Notes: a model not told the origin generated them from the letters alone. A stretch of 64,000 bases of DNA from Palleronia sp. THAF1 (GCF_009363795.1 NZ_CP045420.1:2337001-2401000), one strand, 5' to 3'. Positions 15,750 to 24,901 are shown, numbered from the stretch's first letter. Numbers and translations are program-made.

Positions 15750-18014
15750 ATGCCAACGGGCAGCGAAAGCGAAAGCCGCAAGCTACTCAAGCGTCTGCGC
15801 GAAACCCTTGCCGAGGAAAGCGAGGGACAGGAACGGCTCGACCATATCACATCGATCATCGCCGAATGCATGGCAACGGAAGTGTGCTCGATCTACCTGT
15901 TCCGCGATGCCGAGACGTTGGAGCTGTGCGCCACCGAAGGCTTGCAGCGCGAGGCCGTCCACCAGACCCGGATGCGGCTGGGCGAAGGTCTGGTGGGCCG
16001 GGTGGCCCGGATGGGCCAGAACATAAACACCGCCGACGCCCCCGCGACACGCGGCTTCCGCTACATGCCCGAAACGGGGGAAGAGAGGTATTCGTCCTTT
16101 CTAGGCATCCCGATTTCGCGATTGGGCGAACGCTTGGGCGTGCTAGTCGTCCAATCAAAGATCGCCCGCACCTTCACCGATGACGAGGTCTACGCCCTCG
16201 AAGTCGTTGCGATGGTGCTGGCAGAGATGACAGAGCTGGGCGCGTTCACCGGCGAGGGGGCGGCGCTATCCGCCCGCCACCAGCACCCTGCCCTGTTCCG
16301 TGGCCTCGTCGGCCAAGAAGGCACGGCGCGCGGGCACGTCTGGCTGCACGAGCCGCGCGTGGTCGTGACCAATCCCATCGCTGAAGACCCCGACAGCGAA
16401 AAGGAACGGCTGGAAGAGGCCGTCAAACAGCTGCAGGTCAGCGTCGATGACATGCTCGACGGCGCCGGTATCGCCGACAAGGACCAGCGCGATGTGCTGG
16501 AAACCTACCGGATGTTCGCCCACTCGCGCGGCTGGCTGCGCCGTATGGAAGAAAACATCGACCGCGGCCTGTCGGCAGAAGCCGCCGTCGAGAAAGAGCA
16601 ATCCGCCGCGCGCACCCGCCTGCAATCCGCTCCCGATCTTTATATCCGAGAGCGGATGCACGATCTGGACGACCTGTCGCGCCGCCTGCTGCGCATCTTG
16701 ACGGGGCAAGGCAAGGAAACGGGGGCAGAGATGCCCGGCGACCCCATCCTCGTCGCCCGCGATATCGGACCGGGCGATCTGCTGGACTACGGGCGGTCGC
16801 TTCGTGGCATCGTGCTGGAAGGCGGATCGGTCGGCAGCCATGCCGCCATCGTCGCACGCGCACTGGCGATCCCGCTGGTGATCCACGCCCGCGCTATCAC
16901 GACAGAGGCGCTGAACGGCGACCAGATCCTGGTGGATGGCGAACAGGGCATCGTGCACCTGCGGCCAGAGGACAACATCATCTCTGCCTTCAACGACAAG
17001 ATCGCGATGCAGGCCAAGGCGCAGGAACGCTATGCCGACCTGCGCGACCAGCCCGCGCGGACGTTGGACGGCACCACCATCGCGCTGACGATGAACGCTG
17101 GCCTGATGGCCGATCTGCCCTCGCTGGAAGGCTCCGGGGCCGAGGGTGTCGGCCTGTTTCGGACCGAATTGCAGTTTCTCGCCAACCGCAACGTTCCCAA
17201 GCGCGGGCATCTGGCGCAGCTTTATGGCCGGGTCATGGATGCGGCGAAAGGCAAGCCCGTCGTGTTCCGCACGCTCGACATCGGGTCCGACAAGGTCCTG
17301 CCCTACATGAAGCGCCCCGAAGAACCGAACCCGGCGCTGGGGTGGCGCGCGATCCGGGTCGGATTGGATCGGCCCGGCGTGATGCGCATGCAGCTGCAGG
17401 CCCTGATCCGCGCCGCCAATGGGCGCCCCCTGCACGTGATGTTCCCCTTCATCGCGCAGCTGGACGAATACCGCACCGCCCGCGCATTGCTGGAAGACGA
17501 GATCGAGCGCGAGCGGCGTCTTGGCCGCGTGCTTCCCGAAAGCGTGAAGATCGGGTCGATGCTAGAGACGCCGTCCATGGCCTTCGCGCCCAGCGCTTTC
17601 TTTCGCGAGACGGATTTCATCTCTATCGGCGGCAACGATCTCAAACAGTTCTTCTTCGCGGCGGACCGCGAGAACGAGCAAGTGCGGATGCGCTACGACA
17701 CGCTGAACGTGTCGTTCCTGAACATGCTACAGATGATCGTGAACCGATGCGCCGAAACCGAAACGCCCGTCAGCTTCTGCGGAGAAGACGCTGGCCGCCC
17801 GATCGAGGCTTTGTGCATGTGTGCCATCGGCCTGCGCGCCCTGTCGATGCGCCCGGCCTCTATCGGCCCGGTCAAGCATCTGTTGCGCCGTGTTGATCTG
17901 GCGGGTGTCCGCGCAGCCATTGATGAGGCACGCGATTCAGGTCAGCAGAGCGTGCGTGAGACCGTGAAAGCCCATTTGCAGGAGCAGTTGGCAGGGCAAA
18001 CTGGCGCTGTCTAG
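15750..18014 (+). CDS. ptsP: Phosphoenolpyruvate-protein phosphotransferase PtsP (EI-Ntr)
   Basis: First protein of the nitrogen-related phosphotransferase chain: takes phosphate from PEP and passes it to NPr. The 754-residue protein has an N-terminal GAF domain (about 1-165) that senses glutamine or oxoglutarate in relatives. The phosphohistidine domain has His364 in GSVGSHAAIVAR. The C-terminal PEP-binding barrel includes GVGLFRTELQF, IGSMLETPSMAF, SIGGNDLKQFFF and SFCGEDAGRP. Its end overlaps the convergent EcsC-like gene by four bases. Confidence 0.96.
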   Translation: MPTGSESESRKLLKRLRETLAEESEGQERLDHITSIIAECMATEVCSIYLFRDAETLELCATEGLQREAVHQTRMRLGEGLVGRVARMGQNINTADAPATRGFRYMPETGEERYSSFLGIPISRLGERLGVLVVQSKIARTFTDDEVYALEVVAMVLAEMTELGAFTGEGAALSARHQHPALFRGLVGQEGTARGHVWLHEPRVVVTNPIAEDPDSEKERLEEAVKQLQVSVDDMLDGAGIADKDQRDVLETYRMFAHSRGWLRRMEENIDRGLSAEAAVEKEQSAARTRLQSAPDLYIRERMHDLDDLSRRLLRILTGQGKETGAEMPGDPILVARDIGPGDLLDYGRSLRGIVLEGGSVGSHAAIVARALAIPLVIHARAITTEALNGDQILVDGEQGIVHLRPEDNIISAFNDKIAMQAKAQERYADLRDQPARTLDGTTIALTMNAGLMADLPSLEGSGAEGVGLFRTELQFLANRNVPKRGHLAQLYGRVMDAAKGKPVVFRTLDIGSDKVLPYMKRPEEPNPALGWRAIRVGLDRPGVMRMQLQALIRAANGRPLHVMFPFIAQLDEYRTARALLEDEIERERRLGRVLPESVKIGSMLETPSMAFAPSAFFRETDFISIGGNDLKQFFFAADRENEQVRMRYDTLNVSFLNMLQMIVNRCAETETPVSFCGEDAGRPIEALCMCAIGLRALSMRPASIGPVKHLLRRVDLAGVRAAIDEARDSGQQSVRETVKAHLQEQLAGQTGAV

Positions 18015-18820
18015 AGGATGCGTTTCGGTGGATCGATCCGCAGACGGAACTCTCGCAGCAGCACTTCAACGTCCGTGCCGCTGTCGCGCGCCAGTGCCCG
18101 TAGGCCGAAATAGACCCGCGCCATCTCCTGGTAGTAGCTGGTGAAGGCGTAATTCGTCGCCGCGCCCGCCGCCGCACCGATCACCGGCACCGCCTGCGCG
18201 GCCAGCTTCTGGCCCAAGACGGTCGCCAGACGCGGCGCGACCTTCGCGATGATGCCGTGGACGGCGGGGCCGCTGAGGGTGATGCGCGTCGACAGGAACG
18301 CCATATCCGTGCCGTCGTCGCGCGACAGCGGTCCAGCGGCGGCGAACACCTGCAGACACTGCGCCCGCACAGTTCGGTCAGTCACATCGAAGCCTTCGTC
18401 GGCGGCGATACCCTGAATGGCCCGCAGGAGTACCGTTGTCGTGACGGGCAGTTCCGCCATCGCCGTCGACAAGCCACCGGCACCACCCACGGCACCCATC
18501 GCCGTCGTCGCCACGGTATTAAGCCAGTCGGGCCGGTCGCGCAGCCGCCCGCGAGAGACGCTTGCGGCATCGAAGGCCACCTCCAGAGCGCGCTTTGTGG
18601 CCGTGTCCAAGCCTTGCCTTACCGACATGGGAAGACGTCCCAGCAGGTCTTCGGCCTGCCCGCCGATCAGCCCAAGAACCTGCATGCCCACGCCATCCGC
18701 AGTGCGGAACCGGTCCGCGAGCGCGTCCAGCGCGGCAGAGGTTTCGGGCGACAGATCTTCGGTCTCTACGGGTGTTTGTGCCATGGGGTTGAAGATGGGG
18801 CGCGGCGATTGGTTTGCCAA
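18011..18820 (-). CDS. EcsC family protein
   Basis: A 269-residue protein resembling the EcsC family: LGRLPMSVRQGLDTATKRALEVAF, a Gly/Ala-rich hydrophobic middle (AMGAVGGAGGLSTAMAELPV) and a second one (AVPVIGAAAGAATNYAFTSYY). EcsC proteins accompany an ABC exporter in Bacillus, but in proteobacteria they stand alone with unknown function. Start could be ATG 18820 or 18784. Downstream end overlaps ptsP; upstream lies a 22-bp perfect inverted repeat. Confidence 0.8.
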   Translation of the reverse strand: MANQSPRPIFNPMAQTPVETEDLSPETSAALDALADRFRTADGVGMQVLGLIGGQAEDLLGRLPMSVRQGLDTATKRALEVAFDAASVSRGRLRDRPDWLNTVATTAMGAVGGAGGLSTAMAELPVTTTVLLRAIQGIAADEGFDVTDRTVRAQCLQVFAAAGPLSRDDGTDMAFLSTRITLSGPAVHGIIAKVAPRLATVLGQKLAAQAVPVIGAAAGAATNYAFTSYYQEMARVYFGLRALARDSGTDVEVLLREFRLRIDPPKRIL

Positions 18821-18865
18821 GATGCGTTACGCTGGACGTCGGACAGACCATGAGGCCTTGGCGTT

Positions 18866-18914
18866 AACATCTTTTTTTCGTAGCTGAAAAACTCAGCTAC
18901 GAAAAAAAGATGTT
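18866..18914. repeat. Perfect 22-bp inverted repeat, 5-base loop
   Basis: Arms 18866-18887 and 18893-18914 are exact complements around AAAAC. The arms contain a run of seven T (or A) and the core CGTAGCTGA. It is far more AT-rich than its surroundings. It lies 69 bases after the stop of the GNAT gene and 45 bases before the EcsC-like start, both on the minus strand. It could be a terminator of the GNAT transcript, a processing site, or the relic of a small mobile element. Confidence 0.75.
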
Positions 18915-18982
18915 GCCAGATCAAATAAGATTGGTTTTTCAATAGCCTAAGCAGCATCCGAAACGACCCTGCGATCTTCAAT

Positions 18983-19459
18983 TCATCCCGCGCGCGTCAC
19001 CGCCCCTGCAACGCCATCCCAAGCACCCGGCACCAGCGCGATGCCCAGCACACGCTCGGGATTCGTTGGCGGCGGCATCTCTACACCGACCAAACGCGTA
19101 AAACCGAACCGCCCGTAGTAGGGCTCATCCCCCACCAGCATCACGCGCGGATGGCCCAGCGCGGCAGCCCGCGACAGGCTGTCTTGCATCAGGAACGCGC
19201 CCAGCCCCTCGCCCTGCCGTGTCGGGTGCACCGCGACCGGCCCCAGCAACAAGGCGTCCACGCCGCCCACACGCACCGGCCAGTAGCGGATCGCCCCACC
19301 GATCACCCCATCCTCGCGCGACACAAGGCACAGCTCCGGCACCGGCGCCACGCCGTCGCGCAGCCGGTAGGACGACAGCAGCTCGCGGCCCGGCGCAAAG
19401 CTCAGGTCGTACAGGGCCTCGACTTCCCAGATGTCCTGCGGCGTCTCGGTGCCCAGCAT
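18983..19459 (-). CDS. GNAT family N-acetyltransferase
   Basis: A 158-residue acetyltransferase. The acetyl-CoA loop is in LLGPVAVHPTRQGEGLGAFL (R-Q-G-E-G-L), followed by the YYGRFGF segment common in YhbS-like members. Substrate unknown; this subgroup is usually annotated only as N-acetyltransferase. Start ATG 19459 has GGAGGGG upstream on the minus strand. Stand-alone gene, divergent from the flavin reductase-like gene at 19527. Confidence 0.88.
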   Translation of the reverse strand: MLGTETPQDIWEVEALYDLSFAPGRELLSSYRLRDGVAPVPELCLVSREDGVIGGAIRYWPVRVGGVDALLLGPVAVHPTRQGEGLGAFLMQDSLSRAAALGHPRVMLVGDEPYYGRFGFTRLVGVEMPPPTNPERVLGIALVPGAWDGVAGAVTRAG

Positions 19460-19526
19460 GTCCCCTCCACGGCTGGCGCGCCGCCTAGCACGCCGCTAGG
19501 GTCCGGGCAAATACGAAGGAGCCTGC

Positions 19527-20132
19527 ATGTTCTACCGCCCCGAAGACGGCCACGGCCTGCCGCACAACCCGTTCAATGCAATCGTCGCGCCTCGCCCCAT
19601 TGGCTGGATCTCGACGCGCGGCTCTGACGAATCAGAGAACCTTGCCCCCTATTCCTTCTTCAACGCGGTGGCCTACACACCGCCGCAGGTGGTCTTCGCC
19701 TCGACCTCGACCAAGCCAGACCGCGATGGCACCAAGGACACGGTCGCCAACATCCGCGACACCGGCGTGTTCTGCTGCAACGTGGTGTCGGACGCGCTGA
19801 AAGACCCAATGAACGAAAGTTCCGGTCCGTGGGACAAGGACACCGACGAGTTCGCGCACACGGGGCTGGACCGTTCCGAGTGCCAGACGATCCCTTGCTC
19901 GTTCGTCACGGCCGCCCCCGCCGCGCTGGAATGCCGAATGACCCAGATCGTGACGTTGGAAGGAGAGGCGAACTTCCTCGTCATTGCCACCGTCACCGGC
20001 ATCCATATCCGTGACGATGCGCTGAAGGACGGCCTGTTCGACTACATGGCCTTTGGCCCGGTCGCGCGCATGGGCTATCGCGACTTCACGACCGTGCGGG
20101 ACAAATACGCGATGCCGCGTCCGGGCGAGTAG
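19527..20132 (+). CDS. Flavin reductase family protein (FMN-binding split barrel)
   Basis: A 201-residue protein with the flavin reductase-like fold: AIVAPRPIGWISTRG, LAPYSFFNAVAYTPPQVVF, and the EANFLVIATVTGIHI strand. The AxRPIGW start places it in the group distinct from SsuE/HpaC, often annotated as flavoprotein or flavin reductase of unknown partner. No monooxygenase is adjacent, so the partner is unknown. AAGGAG lies upstream of ATG 19527. Confidence 0.85.
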   Translation: MFYRPEDGHGLPHNPFNAIVAPRPIGWISTRGSDESENLAPYSFFNAVAYTPPQVVFASTSTKPDRDGTKDTVANIRDTGVFCCNVVSDALKDPMNESSGPWDKDTDEFAHTGLDRSECQTIPCSFVTAAPAALECRMTQIVTLEGEANFLVIATVTGIHIRDDALKDGLFDYMAFGPVARMGYRDFTTVRDKYAMPRPGE

Positions 20133-20195
20133 CCCGGTGCCGCAAAAGCTGCTAATGTCGGAGAACAAGCGATGGAGGAACCGGTGAACAAAGCT

Positions 20196-20222
20196 CTTTG
20201 AACCCTGAAACACAGTTCAAAG
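20196..20222. repeat. Short inverted repeat before the acetyltransferase gene
   Basis: Arms CTTTGAAC and GTTCAAAG are perfect over 8 bp with an 11-base loop, 15 bases upstream of ATG 20238. This may be a hairpin in the leader or an operator. There is no adjacent regulator and no further evidence. Confidence 0.3.
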
Positions 20223-20237
20223 ACGAAAGGGCCAAGC

Positions 20238-20891
20238 ATGCCCCGTTTCCCCGATCCCACTCGCCTGCATCCCATCACCCTACCCGACGGCACGCCGCAC
20301 GAAGGCACGATCAACCTGTCCGTTGCGCTTGCGGATCATCCAAATATCCACGCTGGCGACTACAGCTACTACTCCGACCCGCATCCGCCGTCCGACGTTG
20401 GCGACTGGGCGGCGCGGCTCGCTCCTTACCTCTACGCGGGCGCCCCCGATCACCTGCACATCGGCCGCTTCTGCCAGATCGCAGCGGGCGTGCGGTTCAT
20501 CACGGCCTCGGCCAACCATGACGCGCGCGCCCTTTCCACCTTCCCCTTCGCCGTATTCGACCCCGAGCGGATGCGAAGCTTCACCCCCGACATTCGAGAC
20601 ACCACCGTAGGCCACGACGTCTGGATCGGCACTGGCGCGTTGATCTGTCCGGGCGCGCAGATCGGCGATGGGGCTATCATCGGCGCAGGCGCAGTCGTGC
20701 GCGGCACAATTCCCGCCTATGCGCTCGTCACTGGCAACCCGGCCCGCGTCGCACGCATGCGGTTCGATGATGCCACGATCGCCAAGCTGCTGACTCTCGC
20801 GTGGTGGAACTGGTCAGCGGATCGCATCGCGCAGGCAATACCCGCCCTGATGGCCAACGATATCGACGCCCTGACCCGATGTGCCCCGTAG
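20238..20891 (+). CDS. CatB/Vat-type hexapeptide O-acetyltransferase
   Basis: A 217-residue left-handed beta-helix acetyltransferase. It has HIGRFCQIAAGVRF, then ASANHDARALSTFPF, where the His is the likely catalytic base as in xenobiotic acetyltransferases of the CatB/Vat type. Hexapeptide repeats follow (VGHDVWIGTGALICPGAQIG, DGAIIGAGAVV) and the GNPARVARMRF end cap. Members acetylate chloramphenicol, streptogramins or sugars; the physiological substrate is not predictable, and resistance should not be assumed. Confidence 0.88.
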   Translation: MPRFPDPTRLHPITLPDGTPHEGTINLSVALADHPNIHAGDYSYYSDPHPPSDVGDWAARLAPYLYAGAPDHLHIGRFCQIAAGVRFITASANHDARALSTFPFAVFDPERMRSFTPDIRDTTVGHDVWIGTGALICPGAQIGDGAIIGAGAVVRGTIPAYALVTGNPARVARMRFDDATIAKLLTLAWWNWSADRIAQAIPALMANDIDALTRCAP

Positions 20892-20980
20892 TGGTCGGGC
20901 GAAACACCGACAACGCAGGGTGACGCTTTCCATCCCGCCCCCGCGCCATAGGTGACGGCTCAACCCAAAGGAGCCATCCC

Positions 20981-21988
20981 ATGAAAGCCATCCACGTTCC
21001 CAAGGGCGGCGGTCTCGACAATCTGACCGTCGCCGATATCCCCGACGCCGCCGATCCCGGTCCCGGAGAGATCAGCGTTCGACTCCACGCCTCGTCGCTG
21101 AACTTCCATGACTACGGCATCGTGTCCGGCAACATGCCGACAGAGGACAACCGCATTCCCATGGCCGACGGCGCCGGAGAAGTCACGGCGATCGGCGACG
21201 GTGTCACCGAATTCGCCACCGGCGATGCGGTCGTCTCGACCTTCTTCCCCGACTGGATCGACGGCCCGCCCCCGCTGGCCGATTTCACCCGCACGCCCGG
21301 CGACGGCTTGGACGGCTACGCCCGTGAAGCCGTCACCCTTCCCGCCTCGTGGTTCACCAAAGCTCCCGATGGTTGGACCCACGCCGAGGCCGCCACCATC
21401 ACCACTGCAGGCCTGACCGCTTGGCGTGCTTTGGTCGTCGACGGCGGCCTGAAGGCGGGCGACGATGTGCTGGTCCTCGGCACTGGCGGCGTATCGATCT
21501 ACGCGCTGCAGATCGCGCTGGCCATGGGCGCGCGTGTCTTCGCCACCTCATCCTCGGACGCCAAGCTGGAACGCCTTGCGGACATGGGCGCCTCCGGCAC
21601 CGTCAACTACAAGACCGACACCGACTGGGGCAGCACCATCGCCAAGATGACCGACGGACGCGGCGTCGATCACGTGGTCGAGGTCGGCGGCCCCGCGACC
21701 CTGCAGCAATCCATCAAGGCCTGCCGCATCGGCGGTCATATGGCCCTGATCGGCGTGCTGACGGGCCGTTCGGGCGACATCCCCACCGCCGCGATGATGG
21801 CCAAGCACCAGCGGCTGCAAGGCCTGATCGTCGGCTCCCGCAACATGCAGAAGGACATGGTTCGCGCCATGGAAACGACGGGCCTGCGCCCCGTGCTCGA
21901 CAAGGAGTTCCCGCTCGACCAGATCGCCGACGCCTTCCGGCACGAAGAATCAGGCGACCATTTCGGCAAGATCACGCTGTCGATCTGA
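20981..21988 (+). CDS. MDR superfamily NAD(P)-dependent alcohol dehydrogenase / quinone reductase
   Basis: A 335-residue medium-chain dehydrogenase. N-terminal GroES-like domain with SSLNFHDYGIVSGNMP; nucleotide-binding motif LVLGTGGVSIYALQIA near residue 160. The cysteine and histidine ligands of zinc alcohol dehydrogenases are not evident in the N-terminal domain, so it is likely a zinc-free quinone oxidoreductase-like member. C-terminal DHFGKITLSI is typical. AAGGAG precedes the start. Substrate unknown. Confidence 0.87.
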   Translation: MKAIHVPKGGGLDNLTVADIPDAADPGPGEISVRLHASSLNFHDYGIVSGNMPTEDNRIPMADGAGEVTAIGDGVTEFATGDAVVSTFFPDWIDGPPPLADFTRTPGDGLDGYAREAVTLPASWFTKAPDGWTHAEAATITTAGLTAWRALVVDGGLKAGDDVLVLGTGGVSIYALQIALAMGARVFATSSSDAKLERLADMGASGTVNYKTDTDWGSTIAKMTDGRGVDHVVEVGGPATLQQSIKACRIGGHMALIGVLTGRSGDIPTAAMMAKHQRLQGLIVGSRNMQKDMVRAMETTGLRPVLDKEFPLDQIADAFRHEESGDHFGKITLSI

Positions 21989-22082
21989 CCCCCAAGCCCC
22001 GTCGCCCCCCGGTCCGTTTGTCGCGGAACCTCCGGGCCCCGCACGCGCGTTGGTGGGGCGACACGTAACAAGGACCAGTTCA

Positions 22083-22502
22083 ATGAGTAACAAGACCGAC
22101 GCCCTCAAGACCCTGCACACCCACCTGATCGACAGCGTCGACGGTTACCAGCAGGCCCACGACAATATGAACGGCGAGCACAAGGCCTTCATCGAGCGCT
22201 GCCTGTCCGAGCGCCGCGGCTTCCACGACACGCTGCATACGCAACTCGCACAGGACGGTATCGAGACGGACGAATCCGGCTCCACCGCCGCAGCCGCGCA
22301 CCGCGTCATCTTCAACATACGCGATGCGATCTCGTCCGGCGACGCCGGCATCATGGCCGAGTGCGCGCGGGGCGACAGCCATCTGAAGTCCGCCTACGAC
22401 GACGCCATCGACCAGACGAAGGGTGAGCCCGGCTACGACTTCCTGACCGAGCAACGCGCCAAGGTCGAAGCCGCCGTCAAGGAAGCTGAGACGCTCAGCT
22501 AA
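22083..22502 (+). CDS. PA2169/DUF2383 family four-helix-bundle protein
   Basis: A 139-residue, largely helical, acidic protein. It has the DUF2383 pattern: LKTLHTHLIDSVDGYQQAHD, then a helix with RRGFHDTLHTQL, then ECARGDSHLKSAYDDAI. The family has a ferritin-like four-helix fold and is associated with stress conditions; no activity is known. I use ATG 22083 (MSNKTDALK) rather than an upstream in-frame GTG/ATG that adds 11 residues. A 30-bp palindrome follows 37 bases after the stop. Confidence 0.85.
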   Translation: MSNKTDALKTLHTHLIDSVDGYQQAHDNMNGEHKAFIERCLSERRGFHDTLHTQLAQDGIETDESGSTAAAAHRVIFNIRDAISSGDAGIMAECARGDSHLKSAYDDAIDQTKGEPGYDFLTEQRAKVEAAVKEAETLS

Positions 22503-22527
22503 GCTTGTCGAGGGGGCGCTGAGCTAT

Positions 22528-22731
22528 CTAAAACAGGCAAACGCCCACGCAGACGTCTGCGTGGGCGTTCTCGTTCAGGCTGACATCTGCGCAGACGTCC
22601 ACATCGCCCGGCCCGATCTGTGAAAAGTCCGCTTTCGCCAGAAGTCGCTGTAGCTGCAGGCCGCGGTTCGGATTGGCGTTCTGGACCCATTCAATCTTGC
22701 CTGTGCTCAGGACCCTTTGATCTGCTTGAGG
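22528..22731 (-). other. Start-less open frame downstream of sulP; possible gene remnant
   Basis: The 341 bases between the DUF2383 gene and sulP hold no normal gene. On the minus strand 68 codons are open, and the product has plausible protein composition (IEWVQNANPNRGLQLQRLL, then DFSQIGPGDVDVCAD). There is no ATG, GTG or TTG start in a sensible place. It may be a decayed gene end or chance in GC-rich DNA. Its 3' part is the 30-bp palindrome at 22540. Confidence 0.2.
22540..22569. terminator. 30-bp perfect palindrome, probable terminator-like hairpin
   Basis: AACGCCCACGCAGAC is followed directly by its exact complement, giving a 30-bp palindrome. It lies 37 bases after the stop of the DUF2383 gene. 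There is only a weak T-rich stretch after it (CTCGTTC), so it may be a rho-independent-like or processing hairpin, or a protein-binding palindrome. Confidence 0.55.
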
Positions 22732-22788
22732 CTAAGGCCATCGCCACCACCCATAACGCAAGATAGGGCAACGCTATCCAGCGCCACC

Positions 22789-22813
22789 CCTTCTTTGTTT
22801 TCCCAAATACTCA
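22789..22813 (-). repeat. Intergenic repeat motif, copy 2
   Basis: This second copy of the 25-base element at 8313-8337 differs at two positions. It lies 30 bases after the sulP stop on the same strand. As in copy 1, the minus-strand reading starts TGAGTATTTG and ends AAAGAAGG, downstream of a minus-strand membrane-protein gene. Confidence 0.55.
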
Positions 22814-22843
22814 GACCACGCCGACAACAGGCGCTCCATTCGC

Positions 22844-24466
22844 TTAGTGTCCGCCACCCACCATGCCGGTGCGCACACCGTAATCGACAGCTACGCCATA
22901 TTCCGGATCGTCCTCGTCCTCTGTTACCAGCTGCCCAGCGCGCCGCAGCAAACGGTGGCAGTCCTTGGACAGATGCCGCAGCTCCAGCGTCTTGCCTGCG
23001 TCCTGATACTTGCTGGCGACCGTCTCGATCGCCGTCAGCGCGGACTGATCGGCCACACGGCTGCCCGCGAAGTCGACGATAACCAGCGATGGGTCCTGCG
23101 CCGGGTCGAACAGCTCGACGAAGCCCTCGGCCGAACCGAAGAACAGCGGCCCCTGCACCGAATAGACCTTGGCTCCTTCCGGCGTGGTGTGCGTCCGCGC
23201 GAAGATACGCGTCGCGTTCTGCCACGAATAGGCCAGCGCCGAGACGATAACGCCTACGACCACGGCCGTCGCCAGATCGAAGGCCACGGTCACACCCGTC
23301 ACCAGCACGATGACGAAGGCATCCACCAGCGGCACGCGGAACAGAATCTTCAACGAGTTCCAGGCGAACGTCCCGATAACCACCATGAACATCACGCCCA
23401 CCAAGGCTGCCAGCGGAACCAGCTCGATCACCGGAGCCGCCACAAGGATGAACGCCAGCAGGAACAGCGCTGCTGAAATCCCCGACAGTCGCGTCCGCCC
23501 ACCGGACTTCACGTTGATCATCGACTGGCCGATCATAGCACAGCCGCCCATGCCCCCGAAGAAGCCCGTCACGGTGTTCGCCGCGCCCTGCGCCAGACAT
23601 TCCTTCGACGCGCCGCCCTTCTCACCCGTGATCTCTCCCACAAGGTTCAGGGTCAGCAGGCTTTCGATCAACCCGATCGCAGCCAAAATGACGGCGTAGG
23701 GCAGGATGATCTGCAACGTCTCAAGCGTGAACGGCACCATCGGAATGTGGAACGGCGGAAGCCCACCCTCGATAGAGGCCAGATCGCCGACCAGCGGCGT
23801 ATCAAGCCCAAGGCCCAGCACCAGCGCCGCTGTCACGCCGATCCCGGCAAGCGGTGCGGGCACGATGTTGGTCACGCGCGGAAGCAGCCAGATGATCAGC
23901 ATGGTCACGCCCACAAGCCCCAGCATCAGGCCCAGAGCCTGCGGCGGCAGCCAGTCGCCACCGGCCATACCGTGACCGGTAATCTCTGCCGATCCGGGCA
24001 CCTGGAATTGCGACAGTTGCGCCAGGAAGATGACGATGGCCAGACCGTTGACGAAGCCCAGCATCACCGGATGCGGCACCAGCCGCATGAACTTGCCCCA
24101 GCGCAGGATACCGACGACGATCTGGATCAGCCCCATCAGCACCACGGTCGCGAACAGATACTCCACCCCGTGCTCGGCCACGAGGCTGACCATGACGACT
24201 GCCAGCGCCCCGGTCGCGCCAGAGATCATGCCCGGCCGCCCGCCGAAGATCGCTGTGATCAAACCTACGATGAACGCAGCATATAGGCCCACCAGCGGAT
24301 CGACCCCCGCCACGAAGGCGAACGCCACCGCTTCAGGCACCAGCGCCAGCGCCACCGTCAGACCCGACAGCAGCTCTGTCTTCATCTGCCGCGGATCGCC
24401 GGCCCCGCCCTTGCGGCTGCGCACGCTGATCGCGTCCGCCAGGTTTGCCATCAATGCTCTTGCCAT
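22844..24466 (-). CDS. SulP family anion transporter with STAS domain
   Basis: A 540-residue inner-membrane transporter. SulP features: LSGLTVALALVPEAVAFAFV at the start, GLYAAFIVGLITAIFGGRPG, and 10-12 hydrophobic segments. A C-terminal STAS domain follows (about 405-520, with VYSVQGPLFFGSAE and VIVDFAGSRVADQSAL). The family moves sulfate, bicarbonate or dicarboxylates. The substrate cannot be assigned and no sulfate-assimilation gene is adjacent. Confidence 0.92.
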   Translation of the reverse strand: MARALMANLADAISVRSRKGGAGDPRQMKTELLSGLTVALALVPEAVAFAFVAGVDPLVGLYAAFIVGLITAIFGGRPGMISGATGALAVVMVSLVAEHGVEYLFATVVLMGLIQIVVGILRWGKFMRLVPHPVMLGFVNGLAIVIFLAQLSQFQVPGSAEITGHGMAGGDWLPPQALGLMLGLVGVTMLIIWLLPRVTNIVPAPLAGIGVTAALVLGLGLDTPLVGDLASIEGGLPPFHIPMVPFTLETLQIILPYAVILAAIGLIESLLTLNLVGEITGEKGGASKECLAQGAANTVTGFFGGMGGCAMIGQSMINVKSGGRTRLSGISAALFLLAFILVAAPVIELVPLAALVGVMFMVVIGTFAWNSLKILFRVPLVDAFVIVLVTGVTVAFDLATAVVVGVIVSALAYSWQNATRIFARTHTTPEGAKVYSVQGPLFFGSAEGFVELFDPAQDPSLVIVDFAGSRVADQSALTAIETVASKYQDAGKTLELRHLSKDCHRLLRRAGQLVTEDEDDPEYGVAVDYGVRTGMVGGGH

Positions 24467-24901
24467 ACCCGCATCCTTCGCCCATCACGCGTCGCGGTCC
24501 GGTTGGCTGAAAGGCTACCGGCACAGAGGCGACGCGACTGTAAGATTTGCGGCGGCTCTGGCACGCGCCCCCCCGAAAAGCAACCCCACAGCCCTTGCGT
24601 AAACCGTCGCCAAGTATCAGCCCCCATGCCCATCAACCGAACGGAGTCGGAGACCTCCGACTGAAACGTAGCAGCCCTCGACTTCGCGTGGCGGTTAGAG
24701 ATGGTGGGTATGCGCGCTTGCGCTGACCCGGTCGGCGCTCGGGTGGCTTCACACCCCGCTGTCACAGGTCTTGTCCAGCGCGACTAGGCTTGCACGCGCG
24801 CCCGACAGAAGTCCGACACTCTGCCGTCGCCGCGCAGACCACCCTTTTCGCGCCCCGCAAGCCCCGCTACCGTCACGCGAAACGGCACTAAGGAGCATCC
24901 C
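24467..24901. other. 435-base intergenic region without a recognisable gene
   Basis: Between the divergent sulP and mtnP genes. No open frame with coding character, tRNA or clear terminator was found. A short inverted repeat (AGTCGGAG / CTCCGACT around two bases, near 24645-24662) is the only structure seen. The mtnP ribosome-binding site AAGGAG is at the right end. It must hold the promoters of both genes and could hide a small RNA. Confidence 0.5.

Noticed and set aside
14330-15871. A 513-codon minus-strand frame opposite lysC
   Set aside because: The plus strand encodes an intact aspartate kinase; the antisense product has no recognisable motif and is Arg/His rich.
20238-20891. Antibiotic resistance gene (chloramphenicol or streptogramin acetyltransferase)
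   Set aside because: The fold matches CatB/Vat proteins, but chromosomal members mostly have unknown natural substrates and there is no mobile context.
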